The notes beneath the pieces were generated by a model. The model was not told where the DNA came from, made no database searches, and was given only the letters and a program-made list of their open reading frames with translations. 64,000 nucleotides of DNA, taken from positions 248,001 to 312,000 of the forward strand of contig CALCLY010000022.1 in the NCBI GenBank assembly GCA_937966555.1, in the 5' to 3' direction. The DNA is from CALCLY01 sp900552775. Lineage in GTDB: Bacteria; Bacillota; Clostridia; UMGS1883; UMGS1540. The position numbers were made by a program, and so were the translations under genes. This document shows, piece after piece, positions 27,757 to 36,023 of the stretch (position 1 is its first letter; each line of letters begins with the position of its first letter).

Positions 27757-28300
27757 TTTCATCGCTTCTCTTTTTTGTATACATAATAAATTTTGTTTTT
27801 CCGAGTGCGGTCATAATTCCCGGAATCATAACAAATTGAAGAATGATACCGGGAATCGCCGTTAAAAATGCGCCGGACACAAACGTCTCCCACGTAAATG
27901 CGCCGTGCAGCAGAATAAACATTGCCGTTCCCCACACGATTCTTCCAGATACCGCAGCAATGCAAAGCGCACGAAGCAGCGAACGCATGCATTTCCATTT
28001 GGAGCGCCCGTACAAAAGCCCCGACACGAAGCCGTATGCGGCAAGTTCAAATGCCATCGCCACAGCCTGCGGAAACATTGGAGGCATTGAAAATAATGCC
28101 GATCTCATAAGCGGCAATATAAAACCCGCAAAAAGCCCGTACTGCCATCCGCATATAAGTCCGCACAGGAAAACCGGGAGATGCATTGGCAAAAGCATAT
28201 TCCCAACTTTTTGAATTTGCCCTGTGAAAAAAGGCAGCACAAAACCTATAGCAATAAACATTGCCGTAAGGAAAACTTTTCTGAGAGAATCTTTCTTCAC
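27728..28300 (-). CDS. ECF transporter S component (substrate unknown)
   Basis: A 190-aa hydrophobic protein with about six membrane segments and the MHLPVFLCGLICGWQYGLFAG loop characteristic of energy-coupling-factor substrate-binding (S) components. GTG at 28300 is chosen because AGGGGAAG is 7 bases upstream; an in-frame TTG 11 codons earlier would overlap the preceding stop. No A/A'/T components occur in the window, so it would use a shared ECF module (group II). Coupled to the P-loop kinase downstream. A nucleoside, pantothenate or other vitamin is possible; I cannot assign one. Confidence 0.8.
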   Translation of the reverse strand: MKKDSLRKVFLTAMFIAIGFVLPFFTGQIQKVGNMLLPMHLPVFLCGLICGWQYGLFAGFILPLMRSALFSMPPMFPQAVAMAFELAAYGFVSGLLYGRSKWKCMRSLLRALCIAAVSGRIVWGTAMFILLHGAFTWETFVSGAFLTAIPGIILQFVMIPGIMTALGKTKFIMYTKKRSDENGTCSKSNK

Positions 28301-28313
28301 AAAAACACTTCCC

Positions 28314-28949
28314 CTATCTGAAATTTTTTTCAAAGCATTTCTTCCATGCCTCGGCTATAAGCATATGTCCCGCCGCCATCGGATGCACCCCGTCAAACGT
28401 CCAGTATGAAGGGTCATCATAAAGCTTTAGAGCATCGTCAAATACCTTCTGAAGCGCTATGTACGGCAAACCGTATTTTTCGGCAATTCCGATTGCCTCC
28501 TCCTCGCGCAACTTGACTTCTCTCCTGAATTCGTCAAAATGGTCTTTTGTGGCTTCGGCACAAAGCACAAAGGGCGTCAGAATCATAATCTTGATATCGG
28601 GCAAAGCCGCTTTAATCTCGGAAATGAGCAAATCGTATACCATGCCGAATTTTTTTGCGTCCACCCCGTTTTTGGTGTCGATTTCATGCCATACATCGTT
28701 TACGCCTATAAGTATGCTCATCACATCGGGCTTTAAATTGATGATATCCGCTTTTATTCTCGCATACACGTCGACTATTCTGTTTCCGCTTATACCGCGG
28801 TTTACAAAACGGTATTTGCCCGGATATGCGGCGCCCAAAAGTCCTGATGTGATTGTGGGGTATCCGTGTCCCATATTGAATGATGAATCACTCTCGCGCA
28901 CACGTGAAGCGTCCGTTATGGAATCCCCCTGAAATAATATTGTTTTCAT
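28314..28949 (-). CDS. SGNH/GDSL-family hydrolase
   Basis: A 211-aa cytosolic esterase-like protein. SGNH blocks are clear: GDSIT with the nucleophile Ser9, GISGNRI (Gly), GVNDVW (Asn), and DGVHPMAAGH with the Asp/His pair near the C-terminus. There is no signal peptide. Members of this family deacetylate acetylated sugars or act as esterases or thioesterases, so a role in removing acetyl groups from imported glycans is possible but unproven. AGGAGA ribosome site; the ECF S component follows 13 bases downstream. Confidence 0.88.
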   Translation of the reverse strand: MKTILFQGDSITDASRVRESDSSFNMGHGYPTITSGLLGAAYPGKYRFVNRGISGNRIVDVYARIKADIINLKPDVMSILIGVNDVWHEIDTKNGVDAKKFGMVYDLLISEIKAALPDIKIMILTPFVLCAEATKDHFDEFRREVKLREEEAIGIAEKYGLPYIALQKVFDDALKLYDDPSYWTFDGVHPMAAGHMLIAEAWKKCFEKNFR

Positions 28950-28962
28950 AGCATTATCTCCT

Positions 28963-29682
28963 TTATTTTTTAAATATTAAAAGCTGCAGCACCGCTGCGC
29001 ATTCCCTTATGCAGCACTGCGGCAAAATAATTGCGTCGGTATTTGAATGTATGTGCGCCGCTTTTTCAATTCCGGCAAGTTCTGCAAGCCTTTCCGCGCG
29101 AAAAACATGAAAATCATTTGTAACAAACGCGGCTTTAAAATCATTCTTTCCGAACATATCTTTTATCTTCTCTTTTGAAAAAGAAAAATTTTCAAAAGTG
29201 CTTTCCGATTTATCTTCAATAATTATTCTTCGTTCGTCAACGCCTTTTTCAACAAGCCACTTTTTCATGGCGGCTGCCTCGGAAATATCTTCCCCGTAGC
29301 CTTTTCCTCCGCTTACGCACACAACACAGCTTTCGTTTTCTTTTAAGTATTTCAAGGCAGCTTCAAGTCTCCCCAAAAGCGCTCTTGAAGGCTCGCTTCC
29401 GTGAAGCGCTGCTCCGAGAATTATTACGGCGTCTTCCCTTTTTGTCACGTTGTCTTTCTTTCCGTAACACTCTAAAGAAACACAACAGGCAACCGTAAGT
29501 ACAAGACACACCGAAATAACATAAAAAGCCGCACGGAATTTCTGATACAACAACGGAAGCAGCAAAAAAAGCACCCCTACACCGTACATGGCTGCCGTTC
29601 CGAAATTAAAGTTTGTAAGGCATGTCAATACAATGGAATACACAAAAATCAGCACTGAAATAACCCGGCATATATTTTTCAT
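28963..29682 (-). CDS. DUF218/YdcF-family membrane protein
   Basis: A 239-aa protein with two or three N-terminal membrane segments (residues about 5-75) and a C-terminal DUF218 domain: AVIILGAALHG, RLEAALKYLKE, VSGGKGYGEDISEAAAM, IEDKSESTFENF and VTNDFHVFRAERLA are the family signatures. Relatives include SanA and YdcF, linked to envelope integrity or to binding of adenosyl cofactors; the biochemical role is not settled. A promoter with extended -10 TGTTATAAT lies in the gap before it (TATAAT at 29717-29712). Confidence 0.85.
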   Translation of the reverse strand: MKNICRVISVLIFVYSIVLTCLTNFNFGTAAMYGVGVLFLLLPLLYQKFRAAFYVISVCLVLTVACCVSLECYGKKDNVTKREDAVIILGAALHGSEPSRALLGRLEAALKYLKENESCVVCVSGGKGYGEDISEAAAMKKWLVEKGVDERRIIIEDKSESTFENFSFSKEKIKDMFGKNDFKAAFVTNDFHVFRAERLAELAGIEKAAHIHSNTDAIILPQCCIRECAAVLQLLIFKK

Positions 29683-29745
29683 AGTTTATCTCCATGTATA
29701 AATTCTAAAATATTATAACACAATTTTTTCAAAATCAATTATAAA

Positions 29746-30363
29746 TCAACCTAAATCACGGCAAATTCTGTCAAACACAGGCTTAAGAAACTTTACACAT
29801 ACTTGAAGCATTATACCCGACAAAACAATTGTTGCCACAGTGCAAGCGCCGATTTTTCCGCCCATGATCATACCAACGGCAACAAAAGCGATATCAAGTA
29901 TTATGCGCACGTTTTTTACGGAAAACTTATTCCTGTCAACAAATGCAAAAGTGAGTGCTTCATAAGGACCTCTTCCGAAATCCGCAACCGAATACAACGC
30001 CGAGCCGAAAGAAAGAATGGCTATTCCCAAAATCATCAGCAGAAAGTTTAAAACCCCTGAATCGGTATACACAAGATAAGGTTCAAAAAAATCAATGCAA
30101 AAGCTGTATACAAGCTGATAAATAATGGTTCCGACGTGTATTTGCTTTCTGTCATAAAACAAACAGAAAACAACCATTAAAACCGCCGCAATAAGTGAGG
30201 CCTGTCCAAGCGTTATCGGCAATACTTTTGCCAGTCCCTGCCAAAACACCGCCAAAGTTGCACTGCCGAATCCGGCATGTATAGCCAAATCTATTCCGTA
30301 TGCCGCAATAACCGTACCTACAATAACTGTTAAAATTTTTAAAATTATCTTCTTTATATTCAT
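29746..30363 (-). CDS. YczE/YyaS/YitT-type integral membrane protein
   Basis: A 205-aa protein with five to six predicted membrane helices and the YczE-like motifs AIHAGFGSATLAVFWQGLA, FGSALYSVADFGRGPYEALTFAF and the KNVRIILDIAFV stretch. The family is widespread in Firmicutes; proposed transport or regulatory roles are not established. The ATG follows AGGAG, 12 bases after the MATE stop, so it is probably co-transcribed with MATE. Confidence 0.8.
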   Translation of the reverse strand: MNIKKIILKILTVIVGTVIAAYGIDLAIHAGFGSATLAVFWQGLAKVLPITLGQASLIAAVLMVVFCLFYDRKQIHVGTIIYQLVYSFCIDFFEPYLVYTDSGVLNFLLMILGIAILSFGSALYSVADFGRGPYEALTFAFVDRNKFSVKNVRIILDIAFVAVGMIMGGKIGACTVATIVLSGIMLQVCVKFLKPVFDRICRDLG

Positions 30364-30375
30364 TTATACTCCTAT

Positions 30376-31743
30376 TTAATTTACCAAATCGTGAAGCCAT
30401 TTTTTGTTTCTTATGCGTATTGTTCCGAGAACAAATTTTATTATCTCCTCAATAAGCGTGCTTGCAAAAACAAACGGAAGAGGAAGCTTTAAAACCATGC
30501 CCGTAACAAGAGCACACGGTATTCCGACCGCCCACACGCCGAGCACATCCAGCAAACATGAAAAGACTGTATCTCCGCCGCCGCGGAAAATTCCGACAAT
30601 TACAATAAGATTATAGTTTTTAATCGCAAGCGCCGCACCCAATATGGTTATAAGTATTTTGGCATACGTGGCAGCCTCCGGAGACACCGCAAAACAGCTT
30701 ATAAATGCCGGCGCCGCAATAATCATAACAGCTCCGAACAAAAGTCCGCTGAGAAACGCCAGAACACAAAATTGAGCTGCGCCGAAAAAGGCTTTCTTTC
30801 TTCTGCCTATTCCTATTTCCTTGCCGATTATAACAGCCACTGCGTTTGCCATACCGAACGCAAAAACGCTTGAAAGCTTTTCCGCAAGCGACGATATATT
30901 AACCGCAGCAACCGCCGCTGTTCCCTCCTGAGGTGAGTTGCCCGTACGTGCATAAATAATAAAATAAACCGAAACTCCTATGGACCAAAGCCCCTCGTTT
31001 AATATAACGGGCAGCGAAGTTTTTATAAACTGCTTTACAAATGCGCCGCTGAACGAGAAATAATCCGATAATTTTTCTCTTAAAAAACCTACTTCGCGTA
31101 ATGTTAAAACATAAATAATTAAAAACTCCACAGCTCTTGCCAAAAGGGTTGCATATGCCGCGCCTTCAACACCAAGTTTCGGAAATCCGAATTTACCGAA
31201 AATAAGCAAATAATTAAATACAGCATTAAACCCGATTGCCGCAACGGATGCCACAAGCGGAATTTTTACTTTTTCCACGCTTTTTACAAGTGACGCCGCT
31301 ATCAGCGTTGCCGCTGTAAGAGGATATGTAAACGCAACGATCTTCAAATATTTTATGCCAAGTTCAATTACAGCCGGATCTCTCGAAAAAATATGCATAA
31401 TTGCTCCCGGCGCAAAAAACGCCGCAATTCCGAAAAGAATCCCCAAAGGCATGGCTATAAGTATACACAAACCAAGTGTTTTGCGTATACCGGTAAGGTC
31501 ACGTTTGCCCCAAAACTGAGCTAAAAACACGCCCGAACCGCTTACCGTACCAAACACGAGTAAATTGTACACAAAGAAAAACTGGTTTGCAGAATTTACA
31601 GCCGCTATTGCCGTATCACCCAGCGCACCTATCATCAGGTTGTCAATAAGATTTACGGAAACCGATATAAGGTTTTGTAAAGCAAGCGGCACTGCCATTA
31701 TAAAAAACAATTTTAGGATATGTTTGTTGAATCTGAATTTCAT
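30376..31743 (-). CDS. MATE-family efflux transporter
   Basis: A 455-aa protein with twelve predicted membrane helices in two homologous halves, typical of NorM/DinF-like multidrug and toxin extruders coupled to H+ or Na+. Recognisable segments include NLIDNLMIGALGDTAIAAVNSANQ, FLAQFWGKRD, FNYLLIFGKFGFPKLGVEGAAYATLLAR and GIFRGGGDTVFS. Its own promoter is immediately upstream and a terminator separates it from the PHP gene. The substrate is unknown. Confidence 0.92.
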   Translation of the reverse strand: MKFRFNKHILKLFFIMAVPLALQNLISVSVNLIDNLMIGALGDTAIAAVNSANQFFFVYNLLVFGTVSGSGVFLAQFWGKRDLTGIRKTLGLCILIAMPLGILFGIAAFFAPGAIMHIFSRDPAVIELGIKYLKIVAFTYPLTAATLIAASLVKSVEKVKIPLVASVAAIGFNAVFNYLLIFGKFGFPKLGVEGAAYATLLARAVEFLIIYVLTLREVGFLREKLSDYFSFSGAFVKQFIKTSLPVILNEGLWSIGVSVYFIIYARTGNSPQEGTAAVAAVNISSLAEKLSSVFAFGMANAVAVIIGKEIGIGRRKKAFFGAAQFCVLAFLSGLLFGAVMIIAAPAFISCFAVSPEAATYAKILITILGAALAIKNYNLIVIVGIFRGGGDTVFSCLLDVLGVWAVGIPCALVTGMVLKLPLPFVFASTLIEEIIKFVLGTIRIRNKKWLHDLVN

Positions 31744-31772
31744 TTGTACTCTCCGATTTTTAGACTTTTTTC

Positions 31773-31801
31773 ATTATACATGATTATGAAGTAAAAATCA
31801 A
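31773..31801 (-). promoter_or_regulatory. Promoter of the MATE-YczE unit
   Basis: Minus-strand TTGATT (31801-31796) and TATAAT (31778-31773), 17-base spacer, about 30 bases before the MATE start. Confidence 0.75.
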
Positions 31802-31813
31802 TCCTTTTTCTCC

Positions 31814-31854
31814 AAAAAAATCGGCACATTCCAAAATCTGTGCCGATTTTTTAT
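31814..31854 (-). terminator. Terminator after the PHP gene
   Basis: AAAATCGGCACA and TGTGCCGATTTT form a stem around a 10- to 11-base loop, flanked by A/T runs on both sides, so it can work in either direction. Here it ends the SDR-PHP transcript. Confidence 0.85.
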
Positions 31855-31890
31855 AAATTTTGAGTTTTGCATTTTTATGGCAACCAAAAT

Positions 31891-32748
31891 TCAAATATTT
31901 TCACGATTTCTTTTATACTCTTTTATGCCGTCAAGCACGCTGTACGGAATACGTAAATTTCCGTATCCGACGCCTATTGATATATGCGGTTTGTTTTTCC
32001 CGTGAAAGTCCGTTCCGCCGCTTACAATAAGACCGAGCTCGCGTGCCATTACATTGTATTTTTCAAACATCTGCGGAGTATATTCCGTGTAATACCCTTC
32101 AATGCCGGCAAGCCCTTCTTTTTTCAGTTCCTTCAAGAAAGCATAAAGTTCTTCATCGCTTTTTCTCATGAGATGCAGGTGAGCGCAAAAAGCCGCACCT
32201 CCCGCTCCGTTTATAAGCTGTACGCATTCCGGTGCCGTTAAAAGCTGACGCCCGCTGAAACAAGGTCTTCCGCTGCCGAGATATTTATCAAACGCTTCTT
32301 TGACCGAACCTATCATCCCTTTTTCAACCATTGCACATGCAAAATGAGCACGTCCCAAAATTGAGCCGCCGCAAAAACGTTTCGCATCTTCAACCGAAAT
32401 ATTAAAACCCATTGCGCGGAGTTTTTCTGCCGTTTCTTCATTTCTTTTTTCGCGCATTATTAAAACTTCTGCCATTTTGGCTTTAAATTTTTTCTCATTC
32501 GGGTCAATCAAATATCCGAGAATATGCGTTTCTGTATCGCTTATCGCAGAAAGTTCAACACCGCTTACAACTTCAATTCCGATTTTGTCTCCCTCGGAAA
32601 GCGCTTCTTTTATGCCGTCTGTGCAATCGTGATCTGTCAGCGCAACGGCTGCAAGTCCGTTTGCTTTTGCGTGCCGCACAAGTTCGGATGGCGTCATTGA
32701 GCCGTCCGATTTAATTGAATGTGTATGTAAATCAATATATTTTTCCAT
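31891..32748 (-). CDS. PHP-domain phosphoesterase
   Basis: A 285-aa PHP (polymerase and histidinol phosphatase) family metallo-phosphoesterase. Motifs: DLHTHSIKSDGSMTP (motif I), ALTDHDC (motif II), the GVELSA segment (motif III) and GGTDFHGKNKP (motif IV). Related enzymes hydrolyse nucleoside 3',5'-bisphosphates or oligonucleotides (YciV/RNase AM). ATG at 32748 is preferred over a TTG three codons upstream that overlaps the previous stop. It is 5 bases downstream of the SDR gene and shares its promoter. Confidence 0.88.
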   Translation of the reverse strand: MEKYIDLHTHSIKSDGSMTPSELVRHAKANGLAAVALTDHDCTDGIKEALSEGDKIGIEVVSGVELSAISDTETHILGYLIDPNEKKFKAKMAEVLIMREKRNEETAEKLRAMGFNISVEDAKRFCGGSILGRAHFACAMVEKGMIGSVKEAFDKYLGSGRPCFSGRQLLTAPECVQLINGAGGAAFCAHLHLMRKSDEELYAFLKELKKEGLAGIEGYYTEYTPQMFEKYNVMARELGLIVSGGTDFHGKNKPHISIGVGYGNLRIPYSVLDGIKEYKRNRENI

Positions 32749-32753
32749 TTCAA

Positions 32754-33605
32754 TCAAACACCGCTGTATGCCGCAAATCCGCCGTCAACCGGAACTACAA
32801 CACCGTTTACAAAGCTTGATGCTTTTTTGTCAACAAGCCACAAAAGGGTGCCTATGAGCTCTTCCGGCTCGCCGAATCTCTGCATCGGCGTCTGCGAAAT
32901 GATTTTCTTGCTCCTCTCCGTGTATTCCCCATCTTCACCTATAAGGAGAGTTCTGTTCTGATTTGTAAGGAAGAATCCGGGTGCTATTGCGTTAACGCGT
33001 ATTCCCACTCTCGACATATGAACCGCCAGCCACTGGGTGAAGTTTGAAATAGCTGCTTTTGCGCCGCTGTATGCAGGTATTCTTGTAAGAGGGCAAAAAG
33101 CGTTCATTGATGAAATATTTATTATAACGGCATCTTCTTTATCAAGCATATCTTTTGAGAAAACCTGCGTAGGAAGAAGAGTTCCTATGAAATTCAAATT
33201 GAAAACAAATTCAACTCCCTTGGAATCAAGGTCATAAAACGTTGCAATTTCACTGTTTTCAATATCCTCCGGGAAAAGATAATCCTTTGTTGTTGTACCT
33301 TTGGGATTATTTCCTCCGGCACCGTTTAAAAGGATATCGCATTTTCCGAGTTTGTTAAGAACGGTTTCGTGTGCTTCTTTAAGGCTTTCAAGTTCCAAAA
33401 CGTTTGCCGCAACACCGATGGCTTCGCCGCCGGCAGCATTTATCTCATCAGCAACCTTCTGCGCCGCCTCCTGCCTTAAATCGAGTATGGCAACTTTGGA
33501 ACCGCTTTCAGCAAGCGCTTTTGCAAACATTGAGCAAAGTATGCCGCCGCCGCCCGTTACAACCGAAACTTTTCCTTTTAAATCAATTTCAAATGGTAAT
33601 GACAT
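32754..33605 (-). CDS. SDR oxidoreductase, uronate-pathway type (mannonate or DK-II reductase candidate)
   Basis: A 283-aa classical short-chain dehydrogenase/reductase. Visible are the TGGGGILC dinucleotide-binding motif, NGAGGNNP (NNAG equivalent), the catalytic Ser in INISSMNAFCP, Tyr-x3-Lys in YSGAKAA, and the C-terminal PVDGGF. The long insert around FNLNFIGTLLPTQVFSKDM resembles Bacillus YjmF (D-mannonate oxidoreductase) and IdnO/DhuD-like sugar-acid reductases. It is divergent from an RpiB-family isomerase with paired promoters, recalling the streptococcal DhuD/DhuI pair that converts unsaturated uronates released by glycosaminoglycan lyases toward 2-keto-3-deoxygluconate. Substrate assignment is an inference. 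Confidence 0.82.
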   Translation of the reverse strand: MSLPFEIDLKGKVSVVTGGGGILCSMFAKALAESGSKVAILDLRQEAAQKVADEINAAGGEAIGVAANVLELESLKEAHETVLNKLGKCDILLNGAGGNNPKGTTTKDYLFPEDIENSEIATFYDLDSKGVEFVFNLNFIGTLLPTQVFSKDMLDKEDAVIINISSMNAFCPLTRIPAYSGAKAAISNFTQWLAVHMSRVGIRVNAIAPGFFLTNQNRTLLIGEDGEYTERSKKIISQTPMQRFGEPEELIGTLLWLVDKKASSFVNGVVVPVDGGFAAYSGV

Positions 33606-33639
33606 AACTAAATTCCTCCAATAATTTTTATCTGAATAC

Positions 33640-33668
33640 AGTATATCACAGCGCTTACATTAAGTCAA
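33640..33668 (-). promoter_or_regulatory. Promoter of the SDR-PHP unit
   Basis: Minus-strand TTGACT (33668-33663) and TATACT (33645-33640), 17-base spacer. The spacer contains a cre-like operator. Confidence 0.85.
33646..33659 (-). promoter_or_regulatory. cre-like/LacI-family operator in the SDR promoter spacer
   Basis: Minus-strand TGTAAGCGCTGTGA matches the CcpA cre consensus TGWAANCGNTNWCA at 13 of 14 positions (one G in place of C). Its position between -35 and -10 would repress by blocking polymerase, consistent with carbon catabolite control or a local LacI-family regulator. Confidence 0.5.
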
Positions 33669-33696
33669 TATTTTTTCTTTTTTATGTTAAAAGCTC

Positions 33697-33725
33697 TTGA
33701 TTTATTCCAACAAATGAGATATAAT
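33697..33725 (+). promoter_or_regulatory. Promoter of the RpiB-like gene
   Basis: TTGATT (33697-33702) and TATAAT (33720-33725) with a 17-base spacer; divergent from the SDR promoter. Confidence 0.8.
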
Positions 33726-33757
33726 AAAAGAAAATTGAATTATAAGGAGACAGTGAC

Positions 33758-34399
33758 ATGAAAATTGCACTTATTAACGAAAACAGTCAGGCCGCTAAAA
33801 ACGAGCTTATCTGCAACACTCTCAAAAGCGTTGTTGAACCTTTGGGACATGAAGTTTTAAACTTCGGTATGTACACAGCTGAAGACGAAGCTCAGCTTAC
33901 ATACGTTCAGGTTGGTCTTTTAACGGCTATTTTATTAAATTCAAAAGCTGTTGACCTGGTTATCACAGGCTGCGGCACAGGCGAAGGCGCCATGCTTGCC
34001 TGCAACGCATTCCCAGGAGTTCTCTGCGGACATGTTGTTGACCCGACTGACGCATACCAGTTTACACAGGTAAACAACGGCAACGCCATCGCAATGCCTT
34101 TTGCAAAGGGCTGGGGCTGGGGCTGCGAGCTTAACTTAAGCTACGTATTCGAAAAGCTTTTTGTTTCCGAATGGGGTCAGGGATATCCGCGTGAGCGTGC
34201 GGTTCCCGAGCAGCGCAACAAGAAAATTCTCGATGATGTAAAGAAAATCACTCACCGTGATATGATGTCTATCCTCAAAGATATCGACAGAGACTTCTTA
34301 AAGGCTGCCGTAAGCGGCGAGAAATTCTCCGAGCTTTTCTTCAAAAACTGTAAGGATGACGAGATTGCAGCTTTCATAAAAGACGTTCTTGAAAAATAA
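33758..34399 (+). CDS. RpiB/LacA/LacB-family sugar isomerase (DhuI-like candidate)
   Basis: A 213-aa member of the RpiB/LacA/LacB fold. The N-terminal MKIALINENSQAAKN and the DLVITGCGTGEGAMLACNAFPGV block, which forms the phosphate or carboxylate loop and active-site Cys region in RpiB, are clear. At 213 aa it is longer than ordinary RpiB (about 150 aa), having an extra C-terminal helical part (KKITHRDMM onward). This longer form matches my recollection of DhuI, the alternative 4-deoxy-5-hexulose-uronate isomerase used downstream of glycosaminoglycan lyases. Divergent pairing with an SDR supports that role; no enzyme-specific residue proves it. AAGGAG precedes the ATG. Confidence 0.85.
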   Translation: MKIALINENSQAAKNELICNTLKSVVEPLGHEVLNFGMYTAEDEAQLTYVQVGLLTAILLNSKAVDLVITGCGTGEGAMLACNAFPGVLCGHVVDPTDAYQFTQVNNGNAIAMPFAKGWGWGCELNLSYVFEKLFVSEWGQGYPRERAVPEQRNKKILDDVKKITHRDMMSILKDIDRDFLKAAVSGEKFSELFFKNCKDDEIAAFIKDVLEK

Positions 34400-34416
34400 A
34401 TAAGAGGTATAAAGGG

Positions 34417-34454
34417 TTGCGGCAAAGCATGGTTTTTTTGCCGCAGCTTTTTTT
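34417..34454 (+). terminator. Terminator of the RpiB-like gene
   Basis: TTGCGGCAAA (34417-34426) and TTTGCCGCAG (34437-34446) form a stem followed by CTTTTTTT. Confidence 0.85.
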
Positions 34455-34469
34455 GGGGAGTAATGTATA

Positions 34470-35150
34470 ATGGTCAAAATAGGCAACGATTGGGACAATA
34501 TTATAGGCAAAGAGTTTTCAAAGCCGTATTATCTGAAGCTCCGCCTTTTTTTAAAGGAAGAATATTCGCATCACACTGTTTATCCCGATATGTACGACAT
34601 ATTTTCCGCTCTTGCCGCAACGCCATATGAAAAAGTAAAAGCGGTGATCATCGGGCAGGACCCGTATCACGGAGAGGGGCAGGCTCACGGAATGAGCTTT
34701 TCCGTAAAGCCCGGAACGGATATTCCTCCTTCGCTGAAAAATATATATAAGGAAATAGTCTCCGAGCTCGGGGGTTACATTCCCGACAACGGCTATCTCA
34801 TGCCGTGGGCAGAGCAAGGCGTTCTTCTTTTAAATTCCGTGCTGACGGTGCGCGCAGGTATGGCAAACTCGCACAGAAACAAAGGCTGGGAGCAGTTTAC
34901 GACAAAAATCATCGAATGCTTAAACGGCCGCCGCGAGCCGGTGGCTTTTCTTCTTTGGGGCGCAAACGCGCGCGAAAAAGCCGCATTGATTGACACAACG
35001 CGGCACCTGTGCCTTACGGCGGCACACCCGAGTCCGCTTTCGGCTCATAACGGATTTTTCGGCTGCGGCCACTTTAAAGAAGTGAACGAATGGCTGATAA
35101 AAGAGGTTAAAACGCCTATAGACTGGCAAATCCCCTCGCTTAAGCTATAG
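34470..35150 (+). CDS. ung: Uracil-DNA glycosylase (family 1)
   Basis: Removes uracil from DNA in base-excision repair. The 226-aa protein has the water-activating motif GQDPYHG (residues about 62-68), LLLNSVLTV, the LLWGANA strand and the minor-groove loop HPSPLSA with catalytic His, followed by FFGCGHF. Length is standard. GGGGAG lies 9 bases before the ATG. Its last codons overlap the tail of the convergent AraC gene by 6 bases. Confidence 0.97.
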   Translation: MVKIGNDWDNIIGKEFSKPYYLKLRLFLKEEYSHHTVYPDMYDIFSALAATPYEKVKAVIIGQDPYHGEGQAHGMSFSVKPGTDIPPSLKNIYKEIVSELGGYIPDNGYLMPWAEQGVLLLNSVLTVRAGMANSHRNKGWEQFTTKIIECLNGRREPVAFLLWGANAREKAALIDTTRHLCLTAAHPSPLSAHNGFFGCGHFKEVNEWLIKEVKTPIDWQIPSLKL

Positions 35151-35960
35151 GGCTTTTTTGCCGTTGCGCGTAAGCGTGCGGTATTCGCGCGGAGAAACGC
35201 CCATGTATTTTTTAAAAACTCCGCCGAAATAGTTGCTGTTTGAAAAACCCGTTCTCGCAGCTATTTCCGTCACGGACATACCGCCCGCGTTTAAAAGCTT
35301 TGCCGCCTCGTTTACCCTTACGCCGTTTATGTATTCGGCAGGGCTGAAGCCTATTGTTTCTTTAAACTTCCTGCAAAAATGCGCGTGACTTAAAAAGAAA
35401 AGCTCTGAAAGACTTTTGCTTGTGATATCATCGGCATAGTGCCTGTCGATATAATCGGCTATATCTGTCATGCTTTTTGACACAAGGTCGGGCGAGCCGC
35501 CCAAAACAGCATTGCTTTCGGATATTCTGCAAAGATTTATAATAAGTGTGCAAAGCAGCGACGTCAGCAGCTGTTCCGAAAGAATTTCCCTGTTTTTTCC
35601 GTATTCATGGCACATATCGGAAAGAATTTTTTCGATTTCGCTGCGTCTTATCGGCGGCACGCGCAAAACGAAGGAGTGAAAGCACGTCTGCGCGGCTTCG
35701 GCAACCTTCGGCGGCAAAAGATGCCCGTCAAAATAAACATGAAAACATTCGGAAATCTTCCCTGCGGCGCGATGCTTTACCTCGGGAGGGATAAGCGCCA
35801 TATCGCCGGAGGTTATTCTGTATTTTTCATTGTTTATATAATAATTTCTGTCTCCTCTTGCGAGATAATATATTTCATAATGAGGATGCTTATGCATGCG
35901 TGCCATATTTACGATTTCTTCTTTTTTTGATTTTGTTTTTTTTGCAAGTATACCGGGCAT
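35145..35960 (-). CDS. AraC-family transcriptional regulator
   Basis: A 271-aa regulator with an N-terminal cupin sensing domain (about 20-100: HKHPHYEIYYLARGDRNYYIN, GDMALIPPEVKHRA) and a C-terminal double helix-turn-helix (about 165-265: SLSELFFLSHAHFCRKFKETIGFSPAEYINGVRV and MSVTEIAARTGFSNSNYFGGVFKKYMGVSPREYR). This layout is typical of sugar-responsive regulators. ATG at 35960 is chosen, with GAGGT 7 bases upstream. TATACT lies 18 bases before the ATG, so the leader would be very short. It sits among housekeeping genes, so its targets may be distant, possibly the glycan loci. Confidence 0.9.
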   Translation of the reverse strand: MPGILAKKTKSKKEEIVNMARMHKHPHYEIYYLARGDRNYYINNEKYRITSGDMALIPPEVKHRAAGKISECFHVYFDGHLLPPKVAEAAQTCFHSFVLRVPPIRRSEIEKILSDMCHEYGKNREILSEQLLTSLLCTLIINLCRISESNAVLGGSPDLVSKSMTDIADYIDRHYADDITSKSLSELFFLSHAHFCRKFKETIGFSPAEYINGVRVNEAAKLLNAGGMSVTEIAARTGFSNSNYFGGVFKKYMGVSPREYRTLTRNGKKAL

Positions 35961-35989
35961 TGCTCTCACCTCGGAATAAGTATAACATA

Positions 35990-36007
35990 TTTACTTTAAA
36001 AAGTAAA
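35990..36007. promoter_or_regulatory. 18-bp perfect palindrome in the araC-type/S4 intergenic region
   Basis: TTTACTTT-AA-AAAGTAAA lies between the divergent regulator and S4 genes, overlapping where the -35 region of the regulator promoter should be. This is suited to autoregulation, although AraC proteins more often use direct repeats. Confidence 0.4.
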
Positions 36008-36023
36008 GAAAGGATTATTTTAA

